Source: Propionibacteriaceae bacterium
GTDB taxonomy: Bacteria; Actinomycetota; Actinomycetes; Propionibacteriales; Propionibacteriaceae
Direction: 5' to 3'
Assembly (NCBI GenBank): GCA_024636075.1
Contig: JAGXHS010000093.1
Coordinates: forward strand, 1-8,642
DNA: 8,642 nt
The notes under the pieces: model-generated
What the model was told of the DNA's origin: nothing
What the model saw: the letters and a program-made list of their open reading frames with translations, nothing else
Database searches by the model: none
In this document: piece after piece, positions 6,544-8,642 of the stretch
How the letters are laid out: every line of letters starts with the position of its first letter
Numbering within the stretch: position 1 is the stretch's first letter
Program-made: the position numbers and the translations under genes

Positions 6544-6570
6544 GGCGGGTGGGGATCGCCTCCACCCGCC
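6544..6570 (+). terminator. Strong hairpin 10 nt after acpP (partial terminator or mRNA stabiliser)
   Basis: GGCGGGTGG (6544-6552) pairs perfectly with CCACCCGCC (6562-6570). A further G-T and G-C pair extends it to 11 bp around the loop ATCGC. No T-run follows. Because fabF continues on the same strand 75 nt later, a leaky U-less terminator or a 3' end stabiliser for acpP mRNA is more likely than full termination. Confidence 0.6.
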
Positions 6571-6644
6571 CATCCCCGAGACCGTCTCATCCCGACGAAC
6601 CACCCTTCGGCGTTCCCGCCTCTCAATTGTTTTGGAGTTAGCTC

Positions 6645-7898
6645 ATGACCACAGTGGTGATCACCGGTTTCGGCGCTTTCACACCTCTCGGAAAGGATGC
6701 CGCCAGCACGTGGCAGTCAATGCTCGCCGGCAAGAGCGGGGTGCACCACCTTGACGAGGACTGGGCCCAGGACCTGCCCGTCACCTTCGCCGCCGAAGCA
6801 GCCGCCGATCCCCTCGACTTTCTTGATCGCGTCGAGGCACGTCGCATGGATCGCTCGACCCAGTTGGCGATGATCGCAGGAGCCGAAGCATGGCAGGACG
6901 CCGGCCTGAGCCTGGGTGAGAACAACGAAGTGGACCCGGAACGCCTCTCTGTGGCGTGCGCATCAGGGATCGGTGGTCTGCACACCCTGCTCGGGCAGTG
7001 GGACGTGCAGAAGGACAAGGGAATCCGCCGGGTCAGCCCGTTCACCATCCCGATGCTGATGGCCAACGCGCCAGCGGCGAATCTCGGCCTCGCGGTGGGC
7101 GCGCGGGCCGGTGTGCACACTCCCGTCTCGGCCTGCGCCTCCTCGAATGAGAGCATCTCGTTGGCCATGGACATCTTGCGGCTGGGACGCGCCGACGTTG
7201 TGCTCGCCGGGGGTACCGAAGCGGTCATCCATCCCTTGCCGATCAATGCGTTTGCCAAGATGGGGGCACTGAGTCGCCGCAACGACGACCCGCCCTCGGC
7301 CTCCCGCCCGTGGGATGTGGACCGGGATGGCTTCGTGCTCGCTGAAGGGGCCACCTTGATGGTGCTGGAGACCCTCGAGCATGCCCAGGCCCGCGGAGCA
7401 AAGATCTACGCAACGTTGCGCGGATCGGGCATCAGCGCGGACTCGCACGACATCGTGAAACCCGATCCGACCGGTCACGGACAGAAGTCCGCCATGCTGC
7501 GTGCCCTCAAGGACGCAGACTTGGCCAGCAGTGACATCAAGCACCTGAACGCCCACGGCACGTCAACCCCGCAGGGCGACGTCACGGAGGCAAACTCCGT
7601 GCGCGCCGCTCTGGGTGATGACACCGATGGCGTGGTCGTCACCTCGACCAAGTCGATGACTGGACACCTGCTCGGTGGCGCTGGCGCTGTGGAGACTTTC
7701 GCGGCGGTGATGGCGCTGGTCACCAGAACCGTGCCGCCGACCATCAATCTGGACAATCCGGAGCCCGGCCTGCCGATCGACGTCGCCCGCGAAGCCCGCA
7801 CACTGCCCGAAGGTGATCTGGCTGCGCTGAACAACTCATTCGGCTTCGGCGGCCACAACGTGGCGATCGCCGTCACCAACGAGCACCAGACCGTCTGA
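6645..7898 (+). CDS. fabF: Beta-ketoacyl-ACP synthase II FabF
   Basis: FabF elongates acyl-ACP with malonyl-ACP. The 417-residue product has the KAS I/II Cys-His-His set: Cys164 in SACASSNES, His304 in NAHGTSTPQGD and His341 in GHLLGG, with Lys336 in STKSMTG. It also has the N-terminal VVITGFGAFTPLG and the C-terminal NNSFGFGGHN loop (396-405). A bona fide KAS is indicated because the catalytic Cys is present and not replaced by Gln as in chain-length factors. Start ATG 6645 follows GGAG at 6634-6637 with 7-nt spacing. The 111-bp gap to acpP contains the hairpin at 6544-6570. No promoter with a clear -10 was found in that gap, so transcription is probably read-through from the operon promoter. 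It converges on the DUF3145 gene 35 bp downstream. Confidence 0.96.
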   Translation: MTTVVITGFGAFTPLGKDAASTWQSMLAGKSGVHHLDEDWAQDLPVTFAAEAAADPLDFLDRVEARRMDRSTQLAMIAGAEAWQDAGLSLGENNEVDPERLSVACASGIGGLHTLLGQWDVQKDKGIRRVSPFTIPMLMANAPAANLGLAVGARAGVHTPVSACASSNESISLAMDILRLGRADVVLAGGTEAVIHPLPINAFAKMGALSRRNDDPPSASRPWDVDRDGFVLAEGATLMVLETLEHAQARGAKIYATLRGSGISADSHDIVKPDPTGHGQKSAMLRALKDADLASSDIKHLNAHGTSTPQGDVTEANSVRAALGDDTDGVVVTSTKSMTGHLLGGAGAVETFAAVMALVTRTVPPTINLDNPEPGLPIDVAREARTLPEGDLAALNNSFGFGGHNVAIAVTNEHQTV

Positions 7899-7911
7899 CA
7901 CCTGAGGTCAG
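7895..7911. terminator. Weak stem-loop at the fabF end
   Basis: CTGAC (7895-7899, including the fabF stop TGA) pairs with GTCAG (7907-7911) around a 7-nt loop. The stem is only 5 bp and no T-run follows on either strand. It is the only structure seen in the 35-bp convergent gap between fabF and the DUF3145 gene, so its terminator role is doubtful. Confidence 0.25.
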
Positions 7912-7933
7912 CCGCACATGGTGGCCAGCGCCT

Positions 7934-8431
7934 TCACACCACTTGGTGCAGCCAACGCACGGATCCACTCTCGTCGCTGTGGCGGAAGGATTCCAACTCG
8001 TCATCCCACGGCTGTCCCAACAGCCGCGCGAGCCCGACCTGCACTGGTTCGTGTCCGAGCGTCGCGGCGAGAAGCGCTGCCTTGATCCGATCTTCGCTGA
8101 TCATGATGTCGCCATGCGGTCCGGTGCTGGCGTGGAAGATGCCGAGACTCGGGGTGACCGACCAGCGATGCCCCTCGTCCTGGGCAGAGAATTCCTCGGT
8201 GACCTCATAGCGCAGCCGCTGCCACCGGTTGAATGCGGTGGCGAGCCTGGCCCCGGTGCCGACCGGGGCGCGCCAGCTCAGCTCGGCCCGGTAACTGCCA
8301 GGCTCCGCTGGTTGGGCGGACCAGTCCATCCGCACCGTTGCACCAAGAATCGAGCCGACGGCCCACTCGATGTGTTGCACGAGCGCCGACGGCGTGGAAT
8401 GAATGTGGATGACCCCACGTGTAATTGTCAT
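7934..8431 (-). CDS. DUF3145 family protein
   Basis: This 165-residue protein belongs to DUF3145, an actinobacterial family of unknown function that is often found next to the fabD-fabH-acpP-fabF cluster. Conserved blocks seen: TRGVIHIHS at 4-12, EWAVGSILG at 22-30, PGSYRAELSW at 44-53, HGDIMISEDR at 106-115, GQPWDDELESFRH at 139-151 and the C-terminal VRWLHQVV at 158-165. No signal peptide, membrane segment or known catalytic motif is visible, so it is probably cytosolic. The start is ATG 8431, because AGGAG lies 7 nt before it and the protein then begins at the family N-terminus; a longer frame to 8509 adds unconserved residues. It converges on fabF and is divergent from the right-edge gene. 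A role linked to lipid synthesis is suggested by context only. Confidence 0.9.
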   Translation of the reverse strand: MTITRGVIHIHSTPSALVQHIEWAVGSILGATVRMDWSAQPAEPGSYRAELSWRAPVGTGARLATAFNRWQRLRYEVTEEFSAQDEGHRWSVTPSLGIFHASTGPHGDIMISEDRIKAALLAATLGHEPVQVGLARLLGQPWDDELESFRHSDESGSVRWLHQVV

Positions 8432-8438
8432 GGTGAAT

Positions 8439-8443
8439 CTCCT
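8439..8443 (-). promoter_or_regulatory. Ribosome binding site fixing the DUF3145 start
   Basis: AGGAG on the minus strand, 7 nt before ATG 8431-8429. It selects the 165-residue form over the in-frame extension that begins at 8509. Confidence 0.8.
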
Positions 8444-8537
8444 CGTCAGCTCTGTCGTGCCTTCCCCTGCAGACGTGAGCTTGAGGTGAGTCCCCCTCTG
8501 ATTCTGCACCAGAACATCCCCTGAGGCCAGTTATTGG

Positions 8538-8566
8538 TTGCACAGTGGACAATTGGCGGGTATAGC
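8538..8566 (+). promoter_or_regulatory. Near-consensus promoter of the right-edge gene
   Basis: TTGCAC (8538-8543) and TATAGC (8561-8566) are separated by exactly 17 bp, a housekeeping-sigma arrangement and the best promoter match in the window. The expected transcription start, about 7 nt after the -10, falls at or next to the ATG at 8574. Confidence 0.65.
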
Positions 8567-8573
8567 GGATGTC

Positions 8574-8642
8574 ATGATCCCCCGTCTACTGTCAACCACG
8601 CCAAGAAAAGCAGCGGCACGACTCGCCGAGGTGCTGCGCCGC
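8574..8642 (+). CDS. N-terminal fragment of an unidentified protein, possibly Na+/H+ antiporter NhaA
   Basis: An open frame of 23 codons begins at ATG 8574 and runs off the right edge: MIPRLLSTTPRKAAARL then AEVLRR. It is basic and amphipathic. Some actinobacterial NhaA proteins have a similar cytosolic leader (xRIAEILRxE) just before the first membrane helix, but the fragment is too short to decide. The promoter at 8538-8566 ends 7 nt before the ATG and no ribosome site is present, so the mRNA would be leaderless. It is divergent from the DUF3145 gene. Confidence 0.45.
   Translation, partial: MIPRLLSTTPRKAAARLAEVLRR

Noticed and set aside
6534..6644. acpP-fabF gap as a riboswitch
   Set aside because: The structure is one dominant hairpin with simple alternatives; no conserved aptamer core is recognisable.
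4234..7898. Cluster considered as a secondary-metabolite (type II polyketide) minimal set
   Set aside because: A single KAS II with intact Cys164, no chain-length factor, FabH plus FabD plus FasR-like regulator and SepH/DUF3145 neighbours all indicate primary fatty acid synthesis.
7943..8524. 193-residue plus-strand frame opposite the DUF3145 gene
   Set aside because: DUF3145 has clear family motifs and a strong ribosome site on the minus strand.
1..8642. CRISPR arrays, insertion sequences, tRNA or rRNA genes
   Set aside because: No spaced repeats, transposase-like frames, terminal inverted repeats or tRNA-like cloverleaf sequences were seen.

Overview
The window is GC-rich DNA from an actinobacterium (Actinomycetota). 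The evidence is the gene content: a SepH/DUF3071 cell-division protein, a DUF3145 protein, a PucR-type FasR-like regulator followed by fabD-fabH-acpP-fabF in the order known from Streptomyces, frequent GTG starts and an actinobacterial-type ferrochelatase. The order within the phylum cannot be fixed from sequence alone; a propionibacterial or micrococcal relative is a guess.

Layout. Positions 1-465 (minus) hold the N-terminal 155 residues of ferrochelatase (HemH/CpfC), which runs off the left edge. A divergent gap of about 200 bp leads to sepH (663-1763, plus). It appears to lack the usual first ~45 residues of the DUF3071 domain. A PHP-domain phosphoesterase gene (1751-2773, minus) converges on sepH with a 13-bp overlap. 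It is divergent from fasR (2871-4076, plus). Next comes the type II fatty acid synthase operon: fabD (4234-5217), fabH (5214-6233), acpP (6288-6533) and fabF (6645-7898). The DUF3145 gene (7934-8431, minus) converges on fabF. At the right edge is a near-consensus promoter with 17-bp spacing, sited so that its gene (8574 onward, possibly nhaA) would be leaderless.

How the genes work together. FasR probably activates the fab operon through a 19-bp near-perfect palindrome (4150-4168) in front of fabD. FabD charges AcpP with malonate, FabH makes the first condensation with a starter acyl-CoA, and FabF elongates. The reductases and dehydratase are not in this window. All catalytic residues are present in FabD, FabH, AcpP and FabF, so the pathway looks functional.

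No mobile element, CRISPR, tRNA or rRNA is visible and no clearly new multi-gene system is present. The points worth a second look are small-scale: the palindrome before fabD, a 17-bp tandem repeat that places stop codons in all three frames between fabH and acpP, a very strong hairpin isolating acpP from fabF, the N-terminally short SepH, the convergent gene overlap, the leaderless right-edge gene, and the uncharacterised DUF3145 and PHP genes that flank the cluster.
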